Shown here piece by piece: positions 40,836 to 49,881 of a stretch of DNA of 64,000 bases. The stretch covers positions 1-64,000 of the forward strand of contig CAWINS010000081.1 in the NCBI GenBank assembly GCA_963837335.1, read 5' to 3'. Origin of the DNA: RYN-230 sp963837335. GTDB taxonomy: Bacteria > Actinomycetota > Actinomycetes > Streptosporangiales > Streptosporangiaceae. The notes below the pieces were generated by a model. It was not told the origin of the DNA. It did no database searches and worked only from the letters and a program-made list of their open reading frames with translations. The position numbers were made by a program, and so were the translations under genes. Every line of letters starts with the position of its first letter. Position 1 is the first letter of the stretch.

Positions 40836-43328
40836 GTGGCCGGTGACGTGGCAACGACCGGCGGTGCCGGAGCCGGTGCCACGCATGCCCTCCCGAGCCC
40901 GCCCGAGGCGGCGGCGGAGGACACAGTGGCCCCGCCCCCCGCCGAGGCAGGCCCGGCTGAGCTGGACACAGACCTTGAGAGCGCGGGCCAGGAGAGCGCG
41001 GCCGACGAGACCGCCGCGGCTCCGGGGCCCCGGTCAGCCAACGGCCGGAGCCCGGCTACCAGCAGGAGCGCGGGAGCCGGGCGCGGCGCGGGGTCAGGAC
41101 GGGCCGCGCGGCGGCTGGCCCGGCTCGGGGCGACGCGGGGCGGCGGGATCAACCCGGTGCTCGAGCCGATGATCAAAACGGTGCGCGCGACCCACCCCAA
41201 GGCCGATGTCCGGCTGATCGAGCACGCCTACGAGGTGGCCGCGCACTGGCACACCGGGCAGAAGCGCAAGAGCGGCGACCCGTACATCACCCATCCGCTC
41301 GCCGTGGCCACCATCCTGGCCGAGCTGGGGATGAACCACGAGACGCTGTGCGCGGCCCTGCTGCACGACACGGTGGAAGACACCGACTACGCCCTCGACC
41401 AGCTGCGGGCCGATTTCGGGGACGAGATCGCGGCCCTGGTGGACGGGGTCACCAAGCTGGACAAGGTCAAGTACGGCGAGGTCGCCGAGGCCGAGACCGT
41501 GCGCAAGATGGTGGTCGCGATGTCCCGGGACATCAGGGTCCTGGTCATCAAGCTCGCCGACCGCCTGCACAACATGCGCACGCTGCGCTATCTCCCCCGG
41601 GCGAAGCAGGAGCGCAAGTCGCGTGAGGTGCTGGAGATCTTCGCGCCGCTCGCCCACCGGCTGGGCATGAACACCATCAAGTGGGAACTGGAGGACCTGG
41701 CCTTCGCGACGCTGTACCCCAAGCGGTACGACGAGATCGCCCGGCTGGTCTCCGAGCGCGCCCCGCGCCGCGACGTCTTCCTCCAGGAGGTCATCGAGGA
41801 CGTCTCCACCGACCTGCGTGAGGCCAAGGTCAAGGCGCGGGTGACCGGCCGTCCCAAGCACTACTACTCCGTCTACCAGAAGATGATCGCCCGCAACGTG
41901 GGCTTCGACGACATCTACGACCTGGTGGGCATCCGCGTCCTGGTGGATTCGGTCCGCGACTGCTACGCCGCGCTCGGCACCGTGCACGCCCGGTGGAACC
42001 CCGTTCCCGGGCGGTTCAAGGACTACATCGCGATGCCCAAGTTCAACATGTACCAGTCGCTGCACACGACCGTGATCGGTCCCGGCGGCAAGCCGGTCGA
42101 GCTGCAGATCAGGACGTGGGGCATGCACCGCCGCGCGGAGTACGGCGTGGCCGCGCACTGGAAGTACAAGGAAGAGGTGGCCGGCAGCGGCCGGGGCGGC
42201 CGGGACGGCGCCGGCGACATGGCCTGGCTCCGCCAGCTCGTGGACTGGCAGCGCGAGACGGCGGATCCGGCCGAGTTCCTGGAGTCACTCCGGTTCGACC
42301 TCGGGGCCGCCGAGGTGTACGTGTTCACCCCGCGGGGCGAGGTCATCGCGCTGCCGCAGGGGGCCACGCCGGTGGACTTCGCCTACGCGATCCACACCGA
42401 GGTGGGGCACCGGACCATCGGCGCCCGGGTCAACGGCCGCCTGGTGGCGCTGGAAAGCGCCCTGGATAACGGCGACACCGTCGAGATCTTCACCTCCAAG
42501 GCCCAGGACGCCGGGCCGAGCCGCGACTGGCTGCAGTTCGTCAAGAGCGCCCGGGCCCGCAACAAGATCCGGCACTGGTTCTCCAAGGAGCGCCGGGAAG
42601 CGGCGACCGAGACCGGCAAGACCGCCATCGCCCGGGCCATGCGCAAGCACGGCCTGCCGCTGCAGCGGCTGGCCACCGGCGACGCGCTGCTCGCCATCGC
42701 GACCGAGCTGCACTACCCGGACCTGTCCGCGCTGTACGCGGCGGTGGGGGAAGGCCACGTCAGCGCGCAGTCGGTGGCGTCCAAGCTGGTCCAGTCGGCC
42801 GGCGGGATGGCGGGCGCCCAGGAGGACCTGGCCGAGGCGACGCTGCCCACCCGCCCGATATCAACCCGGCCGCTCGGTGATTCCGGGGTCGTGGTGGAAG
42901 GCTCCTCCGACGTATGGGCCCGGCTGTCCAAGTGCTGCACCCCGGTGCCCGGCGACGAGATCACCGGGTTCATCACCCGGGGCCACGGGGTGTCGGTGCA
43001 CCGGGCCGACTGCCTGAACCTGCGCCACCTGCTCGACTCACAGCCCGAGCGGCTGGTGGCGGTGCGCTGGTCGCCCACGGAGGACTCGCTGTTCCTGGTG
43101 GCCATCCAGGTGGAGGCGCTGGACCGGACCGGCCTGCTCTCCGACGTGACCCGGACCATCTCCGACCAGCACGTGAACATCCTGTCCGCGTCGGTCACCA
43201 CGACCCGGGACCGGGTCGCGGTCAGCCGGTTCACGTTCGAGATGGGCGACCCGAAGCACCTGGGTCACGTGCTCCGCGCGGTCCGCGCCATCGACGGCGT
43301 CTACGACGTCTACCGCATCACGTGTTAG
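40836..43328 (+). CDS. relA: Bifunctional (p)ppGpp synthetase/hydrolase
   Basis: 830 residues from GTG 40836, chosen for GAGGAG 5 bases upstream. An Ala/Pro-rich N-terminus of about 95 residues precedes the HD hydrolase domain (THPLAVATILAELGM, LLHDTVEDT), the synthetase domain with the RFKD motif that marks bifunctional RSH enzymes (PGRFKDYIAMPK) and the conserved YQSLHTTVIGP; then TGS (EVYVFTPRGEVIALPQGATPVDFAYAIHTEVGHR), the conserved-Cys/zinc region (KCCTPVPGDEI) and the ACT domain. Makes and degrades the alarmone of the stringent response. The TAG stop is the first triplet of a dispersed repeat. Confidence 0.97.
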   Translation: MAGDVATTGGAGAGATHALPSPPEAAAEDTVAPPPAEAGPAELDTDLESAGQESAADETAAAPGPRSANGRSPATSRSAGAGRGAGSGRAARRLARLGATRGGGINPVLEPMIKTVRATHPKADVRLIEHAYEVAAHWHTGQKRKSGDPYITHPLAVATILAELGMNHETLCAALLHDTVEDTDYALDQLRADFGDEIAALVDGVTKLDKVKYGEVAEAETVRKMVVAMSRDIRVLVIKLADRLHNMRTLRYLPRAKQERKSREVLEIFAPLAHRLGMNTIKWELEDLAFATLYPKRYDEIARLVSERAPRRDVFLQEVIEDVSTDLREAKVKARVTGRPKHYYSVYQKMIARNVGFDDIYDLVGIRVLVDSVRDCYAALGTVHARWNPVPGRFKDYIAMPKFNMYQSLHTTVIGPGGKPVELQIRTWGMHRRAEYGVAAHWKYKEEVAGSGRGGRDGAGDMAWLRQLVDWQRETADPAEFLESLRFDLGAAEVYVFTPRGEVIALPQGATPVDFAYAIHTEVGHRTIGARVNGRLVALESALDNGDTVEIFTSKAQDAGPSRDWLQFVKSARARNKIRHWFSKERREAATETGKTAIARAMRKHGLPLQRLATGDALLAIATELHYPDLSALYAAVGEGHVSAQSVASKLVQSAGGMAGAQEDLAEATLPTRPISTRPLGDSGVVVEGSSDVWARLSKCCTPVPGDEITGFITRGHGVSVHRADCLNLRHLLDSQPERLVAVRWSPTEDSLFLVAIQVEALDRTGLLSDVTRTISDQHVNILSASVTTTRDRVAVSRFTFEMGDPKHLGHVLRAVRAIDGVYDVYRITC

Positions 43329-44643
43329 TCCGGGGGCGCCTGGACCCCCGATCGCCGCTCGCGCCGACGGCTCGGCGAGCACCCGCCTGCGGCGGGCCTC
43401 GCCCCCGACAGTTGCGAGTCCGCAGGGTGCGCTCGGCTTCTTCTAGCCAGGACTGGCGGGCGGCGATGGCCTCGGTGGCCTCGGTGGCCGCGCGGGTGTC
43501 GCCGCGCTGCTCCGCCTTGGCCCGCCGCTCTTCCAGGCTGGCCAGCGCGGTGCGGATCTGCTCCACGGTGCCCTGGGCCCGGGCCAGCGCCTCGGGGTTG
43601 GACCGGCGCCACTGCGCGTCCTCGGCCTTGCGGACCGCGTCCTCGATCCGGCGCAGGCCCTGCTCCAGGCGGTCATGCGCCTCACGGGGAACCGACCCGG
43701 CCTGCTCCCAGCGTTCCTGGATGGAGCGCAGCGCGGCCCGGGCGGCCCGCACGTTGGTCACCGGGACCAGCTGGCCGGCCTCCTCCAGCAGCGCGGACTT
43801 CACCGCGGCGTGCTCGCGCAGCTCGTTCTCCTTGGCCGAGAACACGTTGGACCGCTCGGCGAAGAACTGATCCTGGGCGGCCTTGAACCGGCCCCAGAGC
43901 TCCTCCTCGTCGGTTCGTCCCGCCCGGCCCGCCGCCTTCCAGGCGCGCATCAGGTCCCGGTACGCCGCGGCGGTGGGTCCCCAGTCAGTGGACCCGGCCA
44001 GCGCTTCGGCCTCCACGACCAGCTTCTCCTTGGCGGACTTGGCTCCCTCGCGCTCTTCTTCCAGCCCGGCGAAATAGGCCTTGCGCCGCTTGGCGAACGC
44101 GTTCCGCGCGGCCGACAGCCGCTTCCACAGCGCGGTCTCCACCGCCCGGTCGGCCCGCGGCGCGGCCTTCCACTCCTCGAGGAGCTGGCGCATCCGCTCT
44201 CCGCTGATCTTCCAGTGGGTGGCCTCGGCCGCGATCTGCTCGGCCTCGGCGACGATGCGCTCCTTGTACGTCCGGGCCTCGACCCGGGCCTGCTCGCGGG
44301 CGGCCTTGACCTCCTCGCGGCGGCTGTCCACCTGGCCGGTCAGCGCCTCGAGCCGGGTATGCAGCGAGTCGAGGTCACCGACCGCGTTCGCCGTGGCCAC
44401 CGCCTCCAGCAGCCGGTCGATGGTCGCCCGGGCGCTGCCGGGGGACAGGTCGGTGGTGGAGATGCGCTGCTCGAGCAGGGCGACCTCGGTCTCCAGGCCC
44501 TCGTACTTGCGGCGGTAGAAGGCGAGCGCCTCATCCGGGCTGCCCGCCTGCCATGAGCCAACCACCCGCTCGCTCCCGCCGGCACGCACGTAGACCGTAC
44601 CGTCGTCAGCTACCCTGCCCCACGGATCGTTGGCGGTGCTCAC
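43318..44643 (-). CDS. DUF349-family coiled-coil protein
   Basis: 441 residues, mostly long alpha-helices, with DUF349 repeats: SGERMRQLLEEWKAAPRADRAVETALWKRLSAARNAF and the related AAYRDLMRAWKAAGRAGRTDEEELWGRFKAAQDQF, plus a third (NVRAARAALRSIQERWEQAGSV). Charged and soluble. Function in bacteria is unsettled. The C-terminus after LEEAERTLRT is an Arg/Gly-rich tail produced by the type A repeat, and the frame overlaps the end of relA by 11 bp in opposite orientation. ATG/GTG start near 44643. A natural end at about residue 405 would be expected without the repeat. Confidence 0.88.
   Translation of the reverse strand: MSTANDPWGRVADDGTVYVRAGGSERVVGSWQAGSPDEALAFYRRKYEGLETEVALLEQRISTTDLSPGSARATIDRLLEAVATANAVGDLDSLHTRLEALTGQVDSRREEVKAAREQARVEARTYKERIVAEAEQIAAEATHWKISGERMRQLLEEWKAAPRADRAVETALWKRLSAARNAFAKRRKAYFAGLEEEREGAKSAKEKLVVEAEALAGSTDWGPTAAAYRDLMRAWKAAGRAGRTDEEELWGRFKAAQDQFFAERSNVFSAKENELREHAAVKSALLEEAGQLVPVTNVRAARAALRSIQERWEQAGSVPREAHDRLEQGLRRIEDAVRKAEDAQWRRSNPEALARAQGTVEQIRTALASLEERRAKAEQRGDTRAATEATEAIAARQSWLEEAERTLRTRNCRGRGPPQAGARRAVGASGDRGSRRPRTNT
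43326..43403 (+). repeat. Dispersed GC-rich palindromic repeat, type A, copy 2
   Basis: Starts at the relA stop codon (TAGTCCGGGGG), ends with the same GGCGAGCACCCGCCTGCGGC hairpin as the copy at 23180-23269, with small internal deletions. It lies between the convergent relA and DUF349 genes and, read on the minus strand, encodes the last 30 or so residues of the DUF349 protein. Confidence 0.85.
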
Positions 44644-44688
44644 CGCTAACCTCCTGCTCAGCCCTGGGTCCTGGCGGCTTTGCCAGGC

Positions 44689-45498
44689 TCAGGTCTTCTT
44701 GATGGTGACGCTTTCGATAACGACTTTCTCCTTCGGGTGCCCATCCCCGGCCGCATTGGCGTTGTCACTACCCGCCTTGGCCACATTCTGGACGATCCCG
44801 AGTCCTTTGACGACCTCGCCGAACGGTGTGTAGCTGGCAGCCAGCTTCGAGTTCTTGTACACGATGAAGAACTGGCTGCCGTTGGTATTGGGGCCAGAGT
44901 TGGCCATCGCCACCGTGCCCTGGGTGTACTTGGCCCCGGCCAGGTTCTCGTTAGCGAACTTGTAGCCGGGGCCACCGCTGCCGGTGCCGGTCGGGTCGCC
45001 GCACTGCAACACGAACGGGTCGATGGTGGTCAGCCGGTGGCAGTGCGTGCCGTTGAAGTACTTCTTCGCCGCCAGGTACACGAAGGAGTTGACCGTGCAG
45101 GTGGCCTTGCTGTTCAGCAGGTCGATGACCACATCGCCCCGGTTGGTGTGGATCGTGGCCTGGTAGGTCGCCTTGTCATCGGGTTTGGCCGGCGGCGTGC
45201 CCACGTTCCGGGCGGCGGTCCCGCTGGCCTGGTAGCTGCAGGAGGTGGCGGGTTCCGCCTGGGTGGAGGCGGAGGCGGACGGCGTGGCGGAGGACGTCGC
45301 GGACACGGCCGCGGCCTTGCTGCCACCCGGGCCGGCGAACAGGAAGTAGCCGCCCACGCCCAGCCCGACAACCACGCAGCAGATCACGGCCACTATCGTG
45401 ATCTGGCGTGCCTTCCTGTCCCGTTCGGCGCGCCGCGCCTGCTGGCGCAGCATGCGTTCCCGGGCCAGCTTGCGCTGCCGCTCCTTCTTACCGCTCAC
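44689..45498 (-). CDS. Membrane-anchored cyclophilin-type peptidyl-prolyl isomerase
   Basis: 269 residues from GTG 45498, with AGGAGG upstream. N-terminus is basic (KKERQRKLARERMLRQQARRAERDRKAR), then a transmembrane helix at about 33-55, an Ala/Ser/Thr linker, and a cyclophilin domain from about 95 to the end: NSFVYLAAKKYFNGTHCHRL, GGPGYKFANENL, VAMANSGPNTNGSQFFIVY and FGEVVKGLGIV. Folds proteins outside the membrane. Matches M. tuberculosis Rv2582c (ppiB) by position near relA. Same strand as DUF349 downstream. Confidence 0.93.
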   Translation of the reverse strand: MSGKKERQRKLARERMLRQQARRAERDRKARQITIVAVICCVVVGLGVGGYFLFAGPGGSKAAAVSATSSATPSASASTQAEPATSCSYQASGTAARNVGTPPAKPDDKATYQATIHTNRGDVVIDLLNSKATCTVNSFVYLAAKKYFNGTHCHRLTTIDPFVLQCGDPTGTGSGGPGYKFANENLAGAKYTQGTVAMANSGPNTNGSQFFIVYKNSKLAASYTPFGEVVKGLGIVQNVAKAGSDNANAAGDGHPKEKVVIESVTIKKT

Positions 45499-45686
45499 CG
45501 ATCCGTTTCCTCCTGGCTGCCTGTTGCCTGCTTACCAGCGAAACTTCGCGAATGGTACCGGCACCCGTGAGGTCGTGACGCCGCTGTTATCGGTTCGCGG
45601 CTGGGCTGAGCAGATCGGTAGCCTGTAGCGGGGGAAGTTGACCCGTGAGTCCGCCCTCTGTCCCGAACGTCCGAAGGAGGTCACCC

Positions 45687-46382
45687 GTGCTGATTACCGG
45701 GTTTCCGGCTGGTTCCTTCGCCGCCAATTGCTACCTGGTGGCCCCGGAGCCCGGCGCGGAGTGCGTGATCATCGACCCCGGGGAAGACGCGGGACGCGGG
45801 ATCGCGGAAATCGTCGCCGAGCACCGGCTGAAGCCGGTCGCGGTGCTGCTCACCCACGGCCACATCGACCACGTGTGGTCCGTGGCGCCGGTGTGCGGGG
45901 CGCGCGGCATCCCGGCCTACATTCACCCGGATGACCGGGCGCTGCTCTCCGACCCGGCCCGGGGCCTGCCCCTGGGCGCGGGCCAGCAGCTGTTCGGTGG
46001 CCTGGAGTTCACCGAGCCGGACGACGTCAGGGAACTCACCGACGGGACCGTGCTGAACCTGGCCGGCCTGGAGATCACGGTCGGCCACGCACCCGGGCAC
46101 ACCCCGGGATCGGTGGTGTTCCACTCCGACCCGGCCGTCATGTTCTCCGGTGACCTGCTGTTCGCCGGGTCGATCGGGCGGACCGACCTGCCTGGTGGCG
46201 ACACCGCCGCCATGATGGACAGCCTGGCCCGGGTCTGCCTGACCCTGCCGGACGAGACCCGGGTGCTGCCCGGCCACGGCCCCGGGACGAGCATCGGCGT
46301 CGAACGGGCCAGCAATCAGTTCCTGGTCGCGCTGGAACGAAATACCGGGCTGGGCGGGCCGGGACGATCTACGGGGCTGTAA
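45687..46382 (+). CDS. MBL-fold hydrolase, glyoxalase II-like
   Basis: 231 residues from GTG 45687, where AAGGAGG sits 7 bases upstream. The metal-binding motif THGHIDH is at residues 56-62, further ligands are His in GHAPGHTPGS, Asp in FSGDLLF and His in LPGHGPGT. The family hydrolyses thioesters such as S-lactoylglutathione or mycothiol conjugates. Equivalent by position to M. tuberculosis Rv2581c. Divergent from the cyclophilin gene; aspS follows 19 bp later, whereas in related genomes hisS comes next. Confidence 0.92.
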   Translation: MLITGFPAGSFAANCYLVAPEPGAECVIIDPGEDAGRGIAEIVAEHRLKPVAVLLTHGHIDHVWSVAPVCGARGIPAYIHPDDRALLSDPARGLPLGAGQQLFGGLEFTEPDDVRELTDGTVLNLAGLEITVGHAPGHTPGSVVFHSDPAVMFSGDLLFAGSIGRTDLPGGDTAAMMDSLARVCLTLPDETRVLPGHGPGTSIGVERASNQFLVALERNTGLGGPGRSTGL

Positions 46383-46401
46383 TGGAGAGGCTGAGCAGGA
46401 A

Positions 46402-48195
46402 ATGATCCGAACGCATGAGGCGGGCACGCTGCGCGCCGAGCAGGACGGCCAGACGGTGACCCTGGCGGGCTGGGTGGCCCGCCGCCGGGACCACGGCGGG
46501 GTCACCTTCATCGACCTGCGGGACGCCAGCGGGATCGTCCAGGTCGTGTTCCGGGACGAGGGTGAGGACGCGCCCGCGCACGCGCTGCGGGCGGAGTTCT
46601 GCGTGAAGGTCACCGGGCAGGTGCGCCGCAGGCCGTCCGGCAACGAGAACCCCGAGCTGCCCACCGGCGACATCGAGGTGGCCGCGGACGAGCTGGAGGT
46701 GCTCGGCGAGGCGGACCCGCTGCCGTTCCCCATCGACGCCGCCGGCGACCTGAACGAGGAGGTCCGGCTCCGCTATCGCTACCTGGACATGCGGCGTCCC
46801 GAGACGGCGTCGGCGCTGCGCGTCCGCTCCGAGGCCACCTACCTGGTCACCGACGTGCTGCGCAGCCACCGGTTCGTGTACGTGGAAACGCCCGACCTGA
46901 CCCGGTCCACGCCGGAAGGGGCCCGGGACTTCCTGGTGCCGGTGCGGCTGCGCCCCGGCCACTGGTACGCGCTGCCCCAGTCGCCGCAGCTGTTCAAGCA
47001 GCTGCTGATGGTCGGCGGCATGGAGCGGTACTGGCAGCTGGCCCGCTGTTTCCGGGACGAGGACTTCCGGGCCGACCGGCAGCCTGAGTTCACCCAGATC
47101 GACATCGAGATGAGCTTCATCACCCGGGAAGACGTCGTCGAGGTGGCCGAGGATCTGGTCAGCCGGCTGTGGTCTGAGGTCGCGGGCTACCAGCTGCCCC
47201 GCCCCATCCCGCAGATGACCTACGCCGACGCCATGGCCCGGTTCGGTTCGGACAAGCCGGACCTGCGCTTCGGTCTCGAGCTGACCGACCTGACCAGTTA
47301 TTTCGCGCAGTCCACGTTCCGGGTCTTCCAGGCCCCGTACGTGGGGGCGGTGGTGATGCCCGGCGGTGCCGGGCAGACCCGCCGGGAGCTGGACAACTGG
47401 CAGGAATGGGCCCGTGCGCGGGGTGCCCGCGGGCTCGCTTACGTGCTCATCGACGCCTCCGGGGAGGTCTCCGACTCCGGCCCCGTGGCCAAGCACCTGT
47501 CGGCGGAGGAGCGTGCCGGGCTGCCGGACGCGGTGGGGGCCGGGCCCGGTGACGGCGTGTTCTTCGCGGCCGGGCCGCCGCAGCAGACCCGGTCCCTGCT
47601 CGGCGCGGCCCGGCTGGAGATCGGCCACCGGCTGGGCCTCATCGACCCCGACGCCTGGGCCTTCACCTGGGTGGTCGACGCGCCGATGTTCGAGGAGGAC
47701 GGGCAGGGCGGCTGGACCGCGGTGCACCACCCGTTCACCGCCCCGCTGCCGGAGTGGGCGGACAAGTTCGCCGACGAGCCCGGGGGTGCGCTGGCGGACG
47801 CCTACGACCTGGTCTGCAACGGCAACGAGATCGGCGGCGGCTCGATCCGTATCCACCGGCCCGCCATGCAGCAGAAGGTGTTCGACGTCATCGGGCTGTC
47901 CCGGGAGGAGGCCAGGTCGCAGTTCGGCTTCCTGCTCGACGCGCTGCACTACGGGCCGCCGCCGCATGGCGGCATCGCGTTCGGCTGGGACCGCCTCATC
48001 ATGCTGCTGGCCATGCGGGACACGATCCGCGACGTGATCGCCTTCCCCAAGGCGGCGTCCGGCGCGGACCCGCTCACCGGGGCGCCCACGCCGATCACGC
48101 CCGAGCAGCGGCGGGAGGCGGGCATCGACGTCATCGTGCCGCCGGGCGGCGAGACCCCGGATCCCGATCCCCGGAACCTGACCGCCCGGCCCTGA
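46402..48195 (+). CDS. aspS: Aspartyl-tRNA synthetase
   Basis: 597 residues, full-length bacterial AspRS: N-terminal OB fold (VTLAGWVARRRDHGGVTFIDLRD), class II motif 1/2 region (YWQLARCFRDEDFRADRQPEFTQIDIEM), the GAD insertion domain (about 290-410) and motif 3 GGIAFGWDRLIMLLA. Charges tRNA-Asp; many actinobacterial enzymes are non-discriminating and also serve tRNA-Asn with GatCAB, which cannot be decided here. ATG 46402 with GGAGAGG about 16 bases and AGGAA just upstream. Confidence 0.97.
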   Translation: MIRTHEAGTLRAEQDGQTVTLAGWVARRRDHGGVTFIDLRDASGIVQVVFRDEGEDAPAHALRAEFCVKVTGQVRRRPSGNENPELPTGDIEVAADELEVLGEADPLPFPIDAAGDLNEEVRLRYRYLDMRRPETASALRVRSEATYLVTDVLRSHRFVYVETPDLTRSTPEGARDFLVPVRLRPGHWYALPQSPQLFKQLLMVGGMERYWQLARCFRDEDFRADRQPEFTQIDIEMSFITREDVVEVAEDLVSRLWSEVAGYQLPRPIPQMTYADAMARFGSDKPDLRFGLELTDLTSYFAQSTFRVFQAPYVGAVVMPGGAGQTRRELDNWQEWARARGARGLAYVLIDASGEVSDSGPVAKHLSAEERAGLPDAVGAGPGDGVFFAAGPPQQTRSLLGAARLEIGHRLGLIDPDAWAFTWVVDAPMFEEDGQGGWTAVHHPFTAPLPEWADKFADEPGGALADAYDLVCNGNEIGGGSIRIHRPAMQQKVFDVIGLSREEARSQFGFLLDALHYGPPPHGGIAFGWDRLIMLLAMRDTIRDVIAFPKAASGADPLTGAPTPITPEQRREAGIDVIVPPGGETPDPDPRNLTARP

Positions 48196-48276
48196 CGCGC
48201 GGCCCTGGCGGCTGGCCGTGACCGCCCGGCCCTGGCGCGGTGCGGGCCATGCCAGGCTGGCGGATAGTGTCGGGGT

Positions 48277-49779
48277 GTGGTACGGGCAGGCAGCGCCGAC
48301 GGCGGCCAGGCGGACAGCCTGTTCGACGCGGCCGGGGAAGAAGCGGCGCGGGCGGCGGCCCCGCTCGCGGTGCGGATGCGCCCGCGCACCCTGGACGAGG
48401 TGGTCGGCCAGCGGCACCTGACCGGTGAGGGGACGCCGCTGCGCAAGCTGGCCGAGAACGACGCGGGCATGTCCGTGGTGCTGTGGGGCCCGCCGGGCAC
48501 CGGCAAGACCACCCTGGCCCACGTCATCAGCCAGGTCACCAGCAGGCGCTTCACCGAGCTGTCCGCGGTCACCGCGGGCGTCAAGGACGTGCGCGCGGCG
48601 ATCGAGAACGCCCGGCGCGAGCTGGGCCTCAGCGGGACCCAGACGGTGCTGTTCATCGACGAGGTGCACCGCTTCAACAAGGCGCAGCAGGACGCCCTGC
48701 TGCCCGCCGTGGAGAACCGGTGGGTCTCGTTCATCGGCGCCACCACCGAGAACCCGTCGTTTTCCGTGGTCGGGCCGCTGCTGTCCCGGTCGCTGCTGCT
48801 CACCCTGGAGCCGCTCAGCGACGAGGACATGCGGGCCGTGATCAGCCGCGCGCTGGCCGACGAGCGCGGCCTGGGCGGCTCGGTCAGCCTCGACGACCAG
48901 GCCCTGGACCACCTGATCCGGCTGGCCAGCGGGGACGCCCGGCGGGCGCTCACCTACCTGGAGTCGGCCGCGCTCGGCCTGCGCCGGGGCGCCATCATCG
49001 ACACCGTCGTCCTGGCCCGGGCGGTGGACCGCGCCGCGGTCCGCTACGACCGTGACGGCGACCAGCACTACGACGTGATCAGCGCGTTCATCAAGAGCAT
49101 CCGGGGCAGTGACGCTGACGCCGCGGTTCACTATCTGGCCCGGATGATCGAGGCGGGCGAGGACCCGCGGTTCATCGCCCGGCGGCTGATCGTGCACGCC
49201 AGCGAGGACGTCGGGATGGCCGACCCGTCCGCGCTGGGCGTGGCGATCGCCGCGGCCCAGGCCGTCGAGTTCGTCGGCCTGCCTGAGGCCCGGATCAACC
49301 TGACCCAGGCCACCATCCACCTGGCGCTGGCCCCGAAATCCAATTCCGTGATCAAGGCGATCGGCGCGGCCGCCGCGGACATCCGGGCCGGGATGGCCGG
49401 GCCGGTGCCCGCGCACCTGCGGGACGCGCACTACCCGGGAGCGGCCCGGCTCGGCCACGGCCAGGGCTACGCCTACCCGCATGACTACGCCGAGGGCGTG
49501 GTCACGCAGCAGTACGCTCCGGATTCGCTGGCCAGCCGCACCTACTATGAGCCGTCACGGCACGGTGCCGAGGCGCGGTACGCGGACCGCTCCGAGCGGA
49601 TCAAGGCGATCCTGGGCCGCGCCCAACCCGACGAGCAGAGCCAACCGGACGGACCGAGTCCGGGCGGCCAGAGCCCCGAGGGGCAGAACCCGGGCGGGCA
49701 GAACCCCGATGGGCAGAACCCCGACGGGCAGAACCCGGGCGGCCCCCGCCGGGGCGGGCCCGGCCAGGACGGTTCCTGA
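48277..49779 (+). CDS. rarA: Replication-associated recombination ATPase RarA (MgsA)
   Basis: 500 residues from GTG 48277. AAA+ clamp-loader-like protein: RPRTLDEVVGQRHL, Walker A GPPGTGKTT, Walker B LFIDEVHRFNKAQQDALLPAVE, sensor GATTENPSF, then the tetramerisation domain (KSIRGSDADAAVHYLARMIEAGEDPRFIARRL) and YPHDYAEGVVTQQYAPD. Acts at stalled forks. The last 45 residues are a low-complexity tail with five GQNP-type repeats (GGQNPDGQNPDGQNPGG). TAGTGT, a -10-like box, ends about 6 bases before the start, so it may be leaderless. Confidence 0.94.
   Translation: MVRAGSADGGQADSLFDAAGEEAARAAAPLAVRMRPRTLDEVVGQRHLTGEGTPLRKLAENDAGMSVVLWGPPGTGKTTLAHVISQVTSRRFTELSAVTAGVKDVRAAIENARRELGLSGTQTVLFIDEVHRFNKAQQDALLPAVENRWVSFIGATTENPSFSVVGPLLSRSLLLTLEPLSDEDMRAVISRALADERGLGGSVSLDDQALDHLIRLASGDARRALTYLESAALGLRRGAIIDTVVLARAVDRAAVRYDRDGDQHYDVISAFIKSIRGSDADAAVHYLARMIEAGEDPRFIARRLIVHASEDVGMADPSALGVAIAAAQAVEFVGLPEARINLTQATIHLALAPKSNSVIKAIGAAAADIRAGMAGPVPAHLRDAHYPGAARLGHGQGYAYPHDYAEGVVTQQYAPDSLASRTYYEPSRHGAEARYADRSERIKAILGRAQPDEQSQPDGPSPGGQSPEGQNPGGQNPDGQNPDGQNPGGPRRGGPGQDGS
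49678..49745 (+). repeat. Short tandem repeat in the rarA 3' end
   Basis: About five copies of a 15-bp unit of the type GGGCAGAACCCSGRY, encoding G-Q-N-P-(D/G). In-frame and compatible with slippage-driven length variation. Confidence 0.7.
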
Positions 49780-49881
49780 CCCGGCTGGCTCCTGGTCCGG
49801 GGAACCCCGCCGCCCGGGCCGTTCAGTCGCGCGATGCGAAGGCCGCCCGGGAGATAAGGTCAGGCAGATGAAGGAGCAGGC

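Noticed and set aside
46369..49482. A 1037-codon open frame on the minus strand opposite aspS and rarA
   Set aside because: It is a shadow of two certain genes and consists mostly of Gly, Arg, Pro and Gln with no domain.
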